NCBI GenBank assembly: GCA_029266815.1
Contig: JAQSWC010000041.1
Location: forward strand, 1 to 9,288
From: Paucimonas sp.
GTDB lineage: Bacteria > Pseudomonadota > Gammaproteobacteria > Burkholderiales > Burkholderiaceae_D
Length of the DNA stretch: 9,288 bases
Reading direction: 5' to 3'
The translations under genes were made by a program, and so were the position numbers. Positions 1-6,158 of the stretch are shown here, piece after piece. A model generated the notes under the pieces. That model saw only the letters and a list, made by a program, of their open reading frames with translations, made no database searches and was not told where the DNA came from. Positions within the stretch are counted from its first letter, which is position 1, and each line of letters opens with the position of its first letter.

Positions 1-510
1 CGGCTCCCACGATTTCGCGTAAGTCTCGAACACGATGCCCAGCACGCGCTGGATGATGCGCTGTTCGGTAAGCGTGAAATCGCGGCCTTCGACACGGGTG
101 TGGAAGCGGCCGTCGCCGCCAAACAGGTTGTCGACCATCAGGAATACGAGGTTCGGGTCGAAGACCATCAACGCCGTGCCGCGCAAAGGCTTCATCTGCA
201 CCAGGTTGAGGTTGGTGGGCACCACCAGATTGCGGATGAATTCGCTGTATTTCGATACCTTTACCGGGCCGATCGAGACTTCTGCGCTGCGGTGCAGGAA
301 GTTGAAGAGGCCGATTCGCAGGAGGCGCGCAAAACGCTCGTTGATGATCTCGAGCGTCGGCATGCGTCCACGGACGATGCGCTCCTGCGTAGCAAGGTTG
401 TAAGGGCGTACGCCCGAGTCGTCTTCCTGGACATTCGAATCGTCAAGATCGCCGGTAACCCCCTTGAGGAGGGCATCGACTTCTTCTTGTGACAGGAAAT
501 TGTCCGCCAT
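1..510 (-). CDS. fliM: Flagellar motor switch protein FliM, N-terminal part (cut by window edge)
   Basis: This is the middle ring of the rotor C-ring, which binds phosphorylated CheY and sets the direction of rotation. Reading from the ATG at 510-508 gives 170 codons that stay open to base 1, so about half of a roughly 330-residue FliM is present. The N-terminal segment LSQEEVDALL (residues 6-15) matches the family's CheY-P-binding peptide. An acidic linker follows, then the start of the CheC-like middle domain. FGGDGR (130-135) holds the GGxG motif that contacts FliG. The start lies 4 bases after the fliL stop, so the two genes are almost certainly co-transcribed and probably translationally coupled. 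The Shine-Dalgarno sequence is weak. No defect is seen in the visible part. The identification is secure. Confidence 0.97.
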   Translation of the reverse strand, partial: MADNFLSQEEVDALLKGVTGDLDDSNVQEDDSGVRPYNLATQERIVRGRMPTLEIINERFARLLRIGLFNFLHRSAEVSIGPVKVSKYSEFIRNLVVPTNLNLVQMKPLRGTALMVFDPNLVFLMVDNLFGGDGRFHTRVEGRDFTLTEQRIIQRVLGIVFETYAKSWEP

Positions 511-514
511 GGCT

Positions 515-1075
515 CTATTGGATCACGAAAGAGGTGAAGAAAACGTTGGATACCGCCTGGGGTCTGCTTTGCGCATTAAAGGGCTGCTTCACTTGCGCAA
601 TGATTTCCTCACTCAGCTTCTTCTTCCCGTCAGGTGTGGAAATTTCCGAAGCCTTTTTGCTGGACAGGAGCATCAGAAGACGGCTGCGCACCTGCGGCAT
701 AAAAAGCTTGACCGCATCAACCTGCGCCTGATCGGCGACCTGCAGGGTGAACTGCACCTGCAGGAACTGATCGCCAGCACCATCGGGCTGAAGGTTGACG
801 GTAAAGGGTTCGAGCGTAATGAATACCGGCGGCTTGGGCGCCTCCTGGGGCTTGGCTTCTTCGGCCGGGGCGGAACCGTCAGCAGAGGCAGACGGGGCAT
901 CCTTCTGGTTGTCCATGAAAAAGAATACGCCGAGGCCGGCCACGCCTAGCAACAGCAGCAGCAGGCTGGTGATGATGATCGTCTTCTTGCCCGATGATTT
1001 GGGTGGAGCAAGTTCTACGACAGGCTCTTCAGCCTTCGGTGGTGCTTTCTGAACTGCTTTCGGTGAAGTTGCCAT
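515..1075 (-). CDS. fliL: Flagellar basal-body protein FliL
   Basis: This single-pass inner-membrane protein surrounds or supports the stator units and affects torque and swarming. The 186 residues comprise a short cytoplasmic tail rich in Pro, Ala and Lys, one membrane helix at about 32-53 (with a run of six leucines), an Ala/Pro/Glu-rich linker at about 58-82, and a periplasmic domain from about 84 to the end. The C-terminus NVFFTSFVIQ is the typical FliL ending. The protein is longer than E. coli FliL (about 154), mainly through the tail and linker. The ATG at 1075-1073 has a GAGGG Shine-Dalgarno 5 bases upstream (1081-1085). A 308-base noncoding stretch lies upstream, so fliL probably heads its own transcript with fliM. 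Confidence 0.96.
   Translation of the reverse strand: MATSPKAVQKAPPKAEEPVVELAPPKSSGKKTIIITSLLLLLLGVAGLGVFFFMDNQKDAPSASADGSAPAEEAKPQEAPKPPVFITLEPFTVNLQPDGAGDQFLQVQFTLQVADQAQVDAVKLFMPQVRSRLLMLLSSKKASEISTPDGKKKLSEEIIAQVKQPFNAQSRPQAVSNVFFTSFVIQ
953..964. repeat. Four-unit CAG/CTG run inside fliL
   Basis: Four CTG codons in a row (minus strand), followed by TTG and CTA, encode six consecutive leucines in the membrane helix of FliL. Slippage by one unit would add or remove one leucine without shifting the frame. The run is short and may be no more than codon preference. Confidence 0.6.
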
Positions 1076-1383
1076 CGTTTCCCTCTATTGCGATCTCAAG
1101 CCGCTTATGGACATTATTCAAGATAATCTGCAATGGGAATGCGTTGAAAAGAGCAGCGAAAGCCGGGCAGTTTGTCGAATCGACTGTCTCTCGCGAATCT
1201 TGCCAAGCATTACATGGCATCTCGGCCGGCTTTGCAGCACCACCCTGCAGGAACGCTCCCAAGCATCGCTTCCATTAAACCACTTTTCCCACAGGAAATG
1301 CAGTGCTGCGCCAGCAGATGTGGCAGCGCGGGGCTTCAATGATCAGGTGTCAGGCGGTGCCGGCCGAAGAGCGGCGCGCGATG
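1076..1383 (-). promoter_or_regulatory. Noncoding gap between fliK and fliL, probable fliL promoter region
   Basis: I find no credible gene in these 308 bases: the open frames crossing it have no recognisable protein features and run into shadows of fliL or fliK. It ends with a GAGGG ribosome site (1081-1085) for fliL. A minus-strand AATAAT at 1118-1113 is a 5-of-6 match to a sigma-70 -10 box and would place a start about 30 bases before fliL, but no good -35 box sits 16-18 bases upstream. I could not find a convincing FliA (sigma-28) or sigma-54 promoter. Just after the fliK stop are GC-rich short stems, for example GCCG-CTCTT-CGGC, but no T-run, so I do not call a rho-independent terminator. 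In enterics fliL starts a separate operon, which supports a promoter here. Confidence 0.45.
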
Positions 1384-2610
1384 TCAGACAAAGGTATCCA
1401 CCAGGCCGCGCCCTGTGAGCACGCGCCCGGCGGGAGCGGTAGGAGGAAGATCTTCAGTTGCGGACGATGTGCGGGCCGAACCGCCTTGGTGTCTTCCGGA
1501 GCCGGCTTCATGGGCTTCGCTGTTCTGGCCGGGATTTCCGCTATTGACGCTGGACTGCCCAAGCTGGATGCCGGCATCGCCCAGCATTTCACGCAGCTTC
1601 GGCATCGCGTTTTCTATCGCCTGCCTGACTTCCGGCTGAGCCGCGGTGAAGGTGGCGCTTGCCATCGAATTCGATACGTTCAACACCACCTGGAGCGGGC
1701 CGAGATCGGGCGGATTCAGAGTAAGGGTCGCGCTCTGGTGTTCGCCGCCCACCATCCACACCACCTTCTGGGACAAGGCGTTATCCCAGGCCGGCGTGCC
1801 AACACGCGGCGACAGGCGATCGGCGACCGATGCCGCAGACTGCGCTGCATTGGCCTGGGATGCGGACTGCATGGAAACCAAGCCATTCGTGACGCCTTGC
1901 AAAGCCGTCTCGAAGCCTTTGCTCGCAGATGAGCCCAGCGCCTCGGATGCCGGGCGTGCTTCAGCATCACCCGCAACCTCTATGTCCGCCACACCGGCTT
2001 GCTGAATATCAGCTTTGAACTGCCGCTCTTTTTCCGCCGCGCTGTGGTCAGAGTCTTCAGTCAGGCTGACTGCCGCGTCGATACCTTTTTTATCGAGGCG
2101 GATGTCTCCGACAGTCGTTTCTCCGCGTGCAGCAAGGTCGATTCCGGAGTTGCGTATGACCGTGTCCGTTGCCTCGAAGCCGGTGGCATTTGCAACGTCG
2201 CTTTCGGCCGCAGCCTGTGTTTGCGCCGAGGTAGAAGCGCCCTGGGCTGCCCTGGCAATCATGGCCATGATTTCGGCGGATGCAGCAGCGGGGTCATTTA
2301 CCGCAGACGATTCTGTGGAAGTTGCGTCGACCTTCTCGTCCTGTTCTGGCTTGCGGGATTCGGTCTTTGGATGCCGGTTGTCTGTCGCTTTCTCGGCCTT
2401 ACCGGGCGCCGCGGGCGATTTCTTTTCCGCCCTGGCTGCGCGAGCGGATTCCTGCACACCGCTATTGTCGCTTTGGCGGCGCTCACCGATCTCGCGCGAA
2501 AGCATCTGACCGAAGCTGCCTTCCGACTGAGAGGCGTTGGCCTTTTTCCCGGCCTGCCGGACGTCCGTCGAGGGCGGCGTGGACTGTATGCTCAGTACGG
2601 GGTTGTTCAT
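1384..2610 (-). CDS. fliK: Flagellar hook-length control protein FliK
   Basis: This exported molecular ruler stops hook growth and makes FlhB switch from rod/hook to filament substrates. Its 408 residues resemble the E. coli length (about 375). Residues 1-270 are low-complexity and rich in Ala, Ser, Glu and Lys, as expected for the poorly conserved secreted ruler part. Residues 272-355 form the conserved Flg_hook domain with the signature LNPPDLGPLQVVL (298-310), followed by a Gly/Ser-rich tail. The start ATG lies 18 bases after the fliJ stop and has only a weak ribosome site. A three-codon frame (ATG-AAG-CCA-TGA, 2618-2607) overlaps this ATG as ATGA. The protein ends in VDTFV. It is the last gene of the fliF operon. 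The N-terminal half is identifiable only by context; the C-terminal domain is clear. Confidence 0.95.
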   Translation of the reverse strand: MNNPVLSIQSTPPSTDVRQAGKKANASQSEGSFGQMLSREIGERRQSDNSGVQESARAARAEKKSPAAPGKAEKATDNRHPKTESRKPEQDEKVDATSTESSAVNDPAAASAEIMAMIARAAQGASTSAQTQAAAESDVANATGFEATDTVIRNSGIDLAARGETTVGDIRLDKKGIDAAVSLTEDSDHSAAEKERQFKADIQQAGVADIEVAGDAEARPASEALGSSASKGFETALQGVTNGLVSMQSASQANAAQSAASVADRLSPRVGTPAWDNALSQKVVWMVGGEHQSATLTLNPPDLGPLQVVLNVSNSMASATFTAAQPEVRQAIENAMPKLREMLGDAGIQLGQSSVNSGNPGQNSEAHEAGSGRHQGGSARTSSATEDLPPTAPAGRVLTGRGLVDTFV

Positions 2611-2628
2611 GGCTTCATCGCTTTCGGT

Positions 2629-3069
2629 TTATCGTTTGTAGGCGGCCTGACGGGCCGCCACTTCATCAGTCTGTTTCTGATCGCGCTTGGTTTCGCGACG
2701 CTGCTCGTCTTTTTCCATTCGTGTCGCCAGCACGTCGTAGGACATGCGTTTCCGCTCGCTGGCCTGCCATGCCGTGCGCTGCTCGCCCATCTGGCGCTGA
2801 GCATCGCGCACAATCTGCTGCTGGCCGCTGATTGCGGTATCCAGCTTGTCCATGAAATTTTGGAAATTGCGATAGCCTGCGGCCGTAAGGCCGGCAGTCA
2901 GGCTGGCCTGGAAGCGGGCAGCGTAGTCGTCGCGGTATTGCATAAGTAGCGCAAGCCGTTCCTCGGTATCCTGTGCGGCGCGTATTGCCTGTCCGAGGCG
3001 TTTGGCGGCCTCATCGCTTTCGCTTGAAGCGAGTTCTATCAGGGTGTCTAGCGCGGATCGATTTGCCAT
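2629..3069 (-). CDS. fliJ: Flagellar export chaperone and ATPase-stalk protein FliJ
   Basis: FliJ is a small coiled-coil protein that sits in the centre of the FliI hexamer, links it to FlhA and helps handle export chaperones. The 146 residues match the usual length (about 147). The sequence is almost wholly helical and charged: LDTLIELA near the N-terminus, then long Gln/Arg/Glu-rich heptads to a very basic end. It falls between fliI (32-base gap) and fliK (18-base gap), the usual place. The start codon lacks a strong Shine-Dalgarno, and an imperfect palindrome (3071-3090) lies directly upstream. Sequence conservation in this family is low, so order, length and coiled-coil character carry much of the call. 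Confidence 0.93.
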   Translation of the reverse strand: MANRSALDTLIELASSESDEAAKRLGQAIRAAQDTEERLALLMQYRDDYAARFQASLTAGLTAAGYRNFQNFMDKLDTAISGQQQIVRDAQRQMGEQRTAWQASERKRMSYDVLATRMEKDEQRRETKRDQKQTDEVAARQAAYKR

Positions 3070-3070
3070 T

Positions 3071-3090
3071 CTTGTAGTCTAGTCCACAAG
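3071..3090. repeat. Imperfect 20-base palindrome before fliJ
   Basis: The arms CTTGT (3071-3075) and ACAAG (3086-3090) are perfectly complementary, and 8 of the 10 base pairs of the full dyad match around a central CTAG-like core. It lies in the 32-base fliI-fliJ gap and ends one base before the fliJ ATG on the minus strand. In RNA it could form a weak hairpin over the ribosome-binding area. As DNA it could be an operator, but no matching site was seen elsewhere in the window. Confidence 0.5.
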
Positions 3091-3101
3091 CAGGGTTTCA
3101 A

Positions 3102-4508
3102 TTACTGGAATAAGGCGGAAAGTTGCCCCAAGCTCTCGCGAATGCCTGCCCTCTCCGAGATATTTTGTTGCAAAAATGCCTCTATCATCGGCAAGCGTGC
3201 GATGGCTTCGTCCAGTATGGGATCGCTGCCAGCGCTATATGCGCCCACGCTGATGAGATCACGGTTGCGCTGATAGCGCGAATACAACTGCTTCAGGTGG
3301 CGGGTCAGCTTTTGCTGGTCGTGGGTCGTGATGTTGTGCATGGCACGACTGATCGATTGCTCGATATCGATGGCCGGATAGTGACCGGCTTCCGCCAGCG
3401 TGCGGTTGAGGACGATATGCCCGTCCAAAATGGCACGCGCCGAATCGGCGATCGGGTCCTGCTGGTCGTCGCCCTCGGTGAGCACCGTGTAGAAAGCGGT
3501 AATGGAGCCGCCGCCCGGTTTGCCGTTGCCGGCGCGTTCCACCAGCGCGGGCAGCTTGGCGAAGACGGAAGGCGGATAACCTTTGGTGGCGGGCGGCTCG
3601 CCGATGGCGAGTGCGATTTCGCGCTGCGCCATGGCATATCGCGTCAGCGAATCCATGATCAGCAAGACGTTTTTGCCTTCGTCGCGGAAATGCTCGGCGA
3701 TCGCAGTGGAATAGGCAGCGCCCTGCAGGCGCATCAGCGGCGGCGCGTCGGCCGGCGCGGCCACCACCACCGAACGCGCGAGGCCTTGCGGTCCAAGGAT
3801 CTGTTCGATGAATTCCTTTACTTCACGCCCGCGTTCGCCGATCAGGCCAACCACGATGATGTCCGCGCTGGTATAGCGCGCCATCATGCCCAGCAGGACG
3901 CTCTTGCCGACGCCCGAACCAGCGAACAGCCCCATGCGTTGTCCTCGGCCGACCGTCAGCATGCTGTTGATCGCCCGGACACCGACGTCGAGCACTTCAC
4001 TGATCGGTGCGCGCGAAAGCGGGTTGACGGCACGCGCGTTGAGCGGTGCGGACGAGCTGGCATTGAGAGGGCCAAGATTGTCGAGCGGCCGGCCGGCGCC
4101 GTCGAGCACGCGGCCCAGGAGTTCGGGTCCGACGGGCAGGTGGCGGCCGCGGTCGCTGGGCCGGCGGCGCGGATGAGCCACCGAACCAGGCGCGGGTAGA
4201 GTCTGTACGACTTCGACCGGGTAGACGCGCGTGCCAGGAACGACTCCCTCTACGTCGCTCTGCGGCATCAGAAACAGCCGGTCATTGTCGAAGCCGACGA
4301 CTTCCGCCTCGATCTTGGTGCCGTTGGGCAGCGGCACCGTGCAGGCGCTGCCGACCGCAAGCCGCAGTCCTACCGCTTCCATCACCAGGCCGGCCACGCG
4401 TGTGACACGCCCGGACAGCAGCATGGGTTCGGCGATGGAGGTCAGCGAGGAGCAATCGCGCAGGAAAGACTTCCAGCGCTGGGTATGTGGTGCGGTATCG
4501 ATCGTCAT
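3102..4508 (-). CDS. fliI: Flagellum-specific export ATPase FliI
   Basis: This is the F1-beta-like ATPase that energises loading of flagellar substrates into the type III export gate. From the ATG at 4508 it has 468 residues, close to E. coli FliI (457). Visible motifs are the Walker A loop AGSGVGKS (196-203), GERGREV (224-230), the Walker B strand LLIMDS (282-287) and the Arg/Gly-rich ATPase core that follows. The N-terminal 100 residues form the beta-barrel-like FliI/YscN domain. Start choice: an upstream in-frame TTG at 4517 would add three residues, but the ATG at 4508 overlaps the fliH stop as ATGA, the classic coupled arrangement, so I prefer it. The nucleotide-binding motifs look intact, so an active enzyme is expected. 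Confidence 0.98.
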   Translation of the reverse strand: MTIDTAPHTQRWKSFLRDCSSLTSIAEPMLLSGRVTRVAGLVMEAVGLRLAVGSACTVPLPNGTKIEAEVVGFDNDRLFLMPQSDVEGVVPGTRVYPVEVVQTLPAPGSVAHPRRRPSDRGRHLPVGPELLGRVLDGAGRPLDNLGPLNASSSAPLNARAVNPLSRAPISEVLDVGVRAINSMLTVGRGQRMGLFAGSGVGKSVLLGMMARYTSADIIVVGLIGERGREVKEFIEQILGPQGLARSVVVAAPADAPPLMRLQGAAYSTAIAEHFRDEGKNVLLIMDSLTRYAMAQREIALAIGEPPATKGYPPSVFAKLPALVERAGNGKPGGGSITAFYTVLTEGDDQQDPIADSARAILDGHIVLNRTLAEAGHYPAIDIEQSISRAMHNITTHDQQKLTRHLKQLYSRYQRNRDLISVGAYSAGSDPILDEAIARLPMIEAFLQQNISERAGIRESLGQLSALFQ

Positions 4509-5170
4509 TCGAGCCAATCCGATTGACGTCCGAGCGCTTCGGAAATGCGCTGCCAGCGGGTTTCTATGGCGGCATCGATCTGGTTGGTGTTGGTTTCGAC
4601 ACGGCAGCCGCCGCGGGAGAGCTGCGGGTCTTCGGCAATACGCCAGCCAGCCTTGGACAATTCATCACCCATGCGTTCACGCACCAGTGCCGCATCCTGC
4701 GGGTGAAGAAGGAGGAGGGCGGGCTGCTGAAGATTCGGGATATACCGGATCGCTTCCGCCACCACAGGCAACACGAGCTCCGGTTTGATCGTCAGGGAAG
4801 TCTTCAGCATGGCCTTCGCCAGATCCAGGGCAAGTGCCAGCACATCCTGCGAAATATTGTCGCTGGCTGCCGCAATTTCGCTTCCAAATGAGTCGGTCAG
4901 GCGTCGCAGGTTGGTGACTTCGCGCGTAGTTTCCGCGCGGCCGGCTTCCTGTGCTTCGCTGCGGCCCTGAGCAAAGCCGGCGGCATATCCCTCGCGCTTG
5001 GCCTGCTCACGCACAACCTCAAGCTGCTCGATCTGTCCTTTGGACGGCGCAGGTGCCTGAATGCTGCTGGGCCGGATGGAATTGGAGACATGTGACGAGC
5101 CCTCGGAGAACGAGGCAAGTTCCCATCGCTCGTAGGCAGACTGCTTTTCCTTCGGAAGGGTATTAGACAA
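4505..5170 (-). CDS. fliH: Flagellar export ATPase regulator FliH
   Basis: FliH dimerises, binds FliI, holds it inactive until docking and anchors it to the C-ring. It has 221 residues. The N-terminus includes a tryptophan in YERWELASF (W16), like the Trp residues through which enteric FliH docks on FliN and FlhA. A GxxxG-type repeat follows (G61, G65, G69) in a helical stretch, and the C-terminal domain that binds FliI carries RGGCRVET (186-193). The start is TTG at 5170-5168, overlapping the fliG stop by 8 bases. An AGGAG Shine-Dalgarno at 5184-5180 is 9 bases away, and there is no early in-frame ATG, so TTG is the best start. Its 3' end overlaps fliI by 4 bases. Confidence 0.95.
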   Translation of the reverse strand: MSNTLPKEKQSAYERWELASFSEGSSHVSNSIRPSSIQAPAPSKGQIEQLEVVREQAKREGYAAGFAQGRSEAQEAGRAETTREVTNLRRLTDSFGSEIAAASDNISQDVLALALDLAKAMLKTSLTIKPELVLPVVAEAIRYIPNLQQPALLLLHPQDAALVRERMGDELSKAGWRIAEDPQLSRGGCRVETNTNQIDAAIETRWQRISEALGRQSDWLE

Positions 5171-6158
5171 AGGTATCTTCTCCTTTTCCGCCGAGCGTGA
5201 TTTGTCCTTCGTCGGCGAGGCGCCTTACTATCTGCAGTATCTCTTTCTGCTGCGCTTCCACCTCGGAGAGACGGACCGGCCCTTTGGATTCCAGGTCTTC
5301 GCGCATCATCTCCGCGGCACGCTGCGACATGTTCTTGAAGAATTTCTCGCGCAGGTCATTGCCCACGCCTTTCAATGCAACGATCAGCGATTCCGACTGG
5401 ATCTCGCGCAGCAGTACCTGGATGCCACGGTCGTCAATGTCCATGATGTTCTCGAACACGAACATCTCGTCCATGATCTTCTGCGCCATGTCCGGGTCGT
5501 AGTTCTTGAGGTTGGCCATCACCGACGACTCGTTCTCGCCGGACAGGAAGTTGAGTATTTCCGCCGCCGCGCGCACGCCGCCCATCGGCTTCTTTTTCAG
5601 GCTTTCATTGCCTGTCAAAAGCTTGGTCAGCACTTCATTGAGTTCACGCAGTGCCTGAGGCTGAACGCCGTCCAGTGTGGCAATGCGCAGCACCACGTCG
5701 TTGCGCAGGCGCTCGCTGAAATGATCCAGGATTTCACAGGCGTGATAACGCTCCAGGTGAACCAGGATGGTGGCGATGATCTGCGGATGCTCGTTGCGGA
5801 TCAGCTCAGCCACCGATTGCGAGTCCATCCACTTCAGGCTCTCGATGCCGCTGGCATCGCGCGTGCCGAGGATGCGGCTGATCAGCGACGCCGCCTTGTC
5901 GTCGCCGAGCGCCTTGGTCAGCACGCTGCGGATGTACTCTTCCGAGTCCACGCCGAGAGAAGTGTTCTGTTCGGTCTCCGTACGAAAGTCTTCGAGCACC
6001 TTTTCCAGCTCATCGCTGGGAACGGCCCTCATCGCGGACATCGCAGCGCCCAGTTTTTGCACTTCGCGCGGCCCGAGGTACTTCATCACCTCGGCGGCTT
6101 CATCCTCACCCAATGCGAGCATCAGGACTGCGCCTTTCTGTACCCCGATCTCACTCAC
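5163..6158 (-). CDS. fliG: Flagellar motor switch protein FliG
   Basis: FliG is the rotor protein that joins FliF to FliM and meets the MotA stator to produce torque. Its 331 residues equal the E. coli length. It shows the EHPQ motif (123-126), the flexible Gly-Gly hinge (193-194), the MFVF motif (232-235) and the C-terminal torque helix. The charged residues align with E. coli as K263, R280, E287, D288 and R296, so the first acidic position is Glu rather than Asp. The start is GTG at 6158-6156, with GGAGG at 6168-6164 placed 5 bases upstream; it overlaps the fliF end by 8 bases. The C-terminus GEDTFV is close to that of enteric FliG. All key regions are intact. Confidence 0.98.
   Translation of the reverse strand: MSEIGVQKGAVLMLALGEDEAAEVMKYLGPREVQKLGAAMSAMRAVPSDELEKVLEDFRTETEQNTSLGVDSEEYIRSVLTKALGDDKAASLISRILGTRDASGIESLKWMDSQSVAELIRNEHPQIIATILVHLERYHACEILDHFSERLRNDVVLRIATLDGVQPQALRELNEVLTKLLTGNESLKKKPMGGVRAAAEILNFLSGENESSVMANLKNYDPDMAQKIMDEMFVFENIMDIDDRGIQVLLREIQSESLIVALKGVGNDLREKFFKNMSQRAAEMMREDLESKGPVRLSEVEAQQKEILQIVRRLADEGQITLGGKGEDTFV

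Noticed and set aside
1029..1262. A 77-residue minus-strand frame in the fliK-fliL gap running into fliL
   Set aside because: It overlaps the fliL start in another frame, has no ribosome site I can support, and its sequence has no recognisable features.
1320..1383. Rho-independent terminator after fliK
   Set aside because: Short GC stems are present but none is followed by a run of T on the transcribed strand.
1999..2949. A 316-residue plus-strand open frame with hydrophobic stretches opposite fliK and fliJ
   Set aside because: The hydrophobic, Cys-rich look comes from the complement of Ala/Ser/Glu/Lys-rich coding sequence in fliK. It spans two real genes and has no membrane-protein family signature.
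3123..4199. A 358-residue plus-strand open frame opposite fliI
   Set aside because: It lies wholly antisense to a gene with intact ATPase motifs. Its translation is rich in Arg, His, Asp and Gly with no recognisable domain, typical of a shadow frame in GC-rich coding DNA.
4509..4517. Upstream TTG as the start of fliI
   Set aside because: It would add only three residues. The ATG at 4508 forms a standard ATGA overlap with the fliH stop and is the more likely start.
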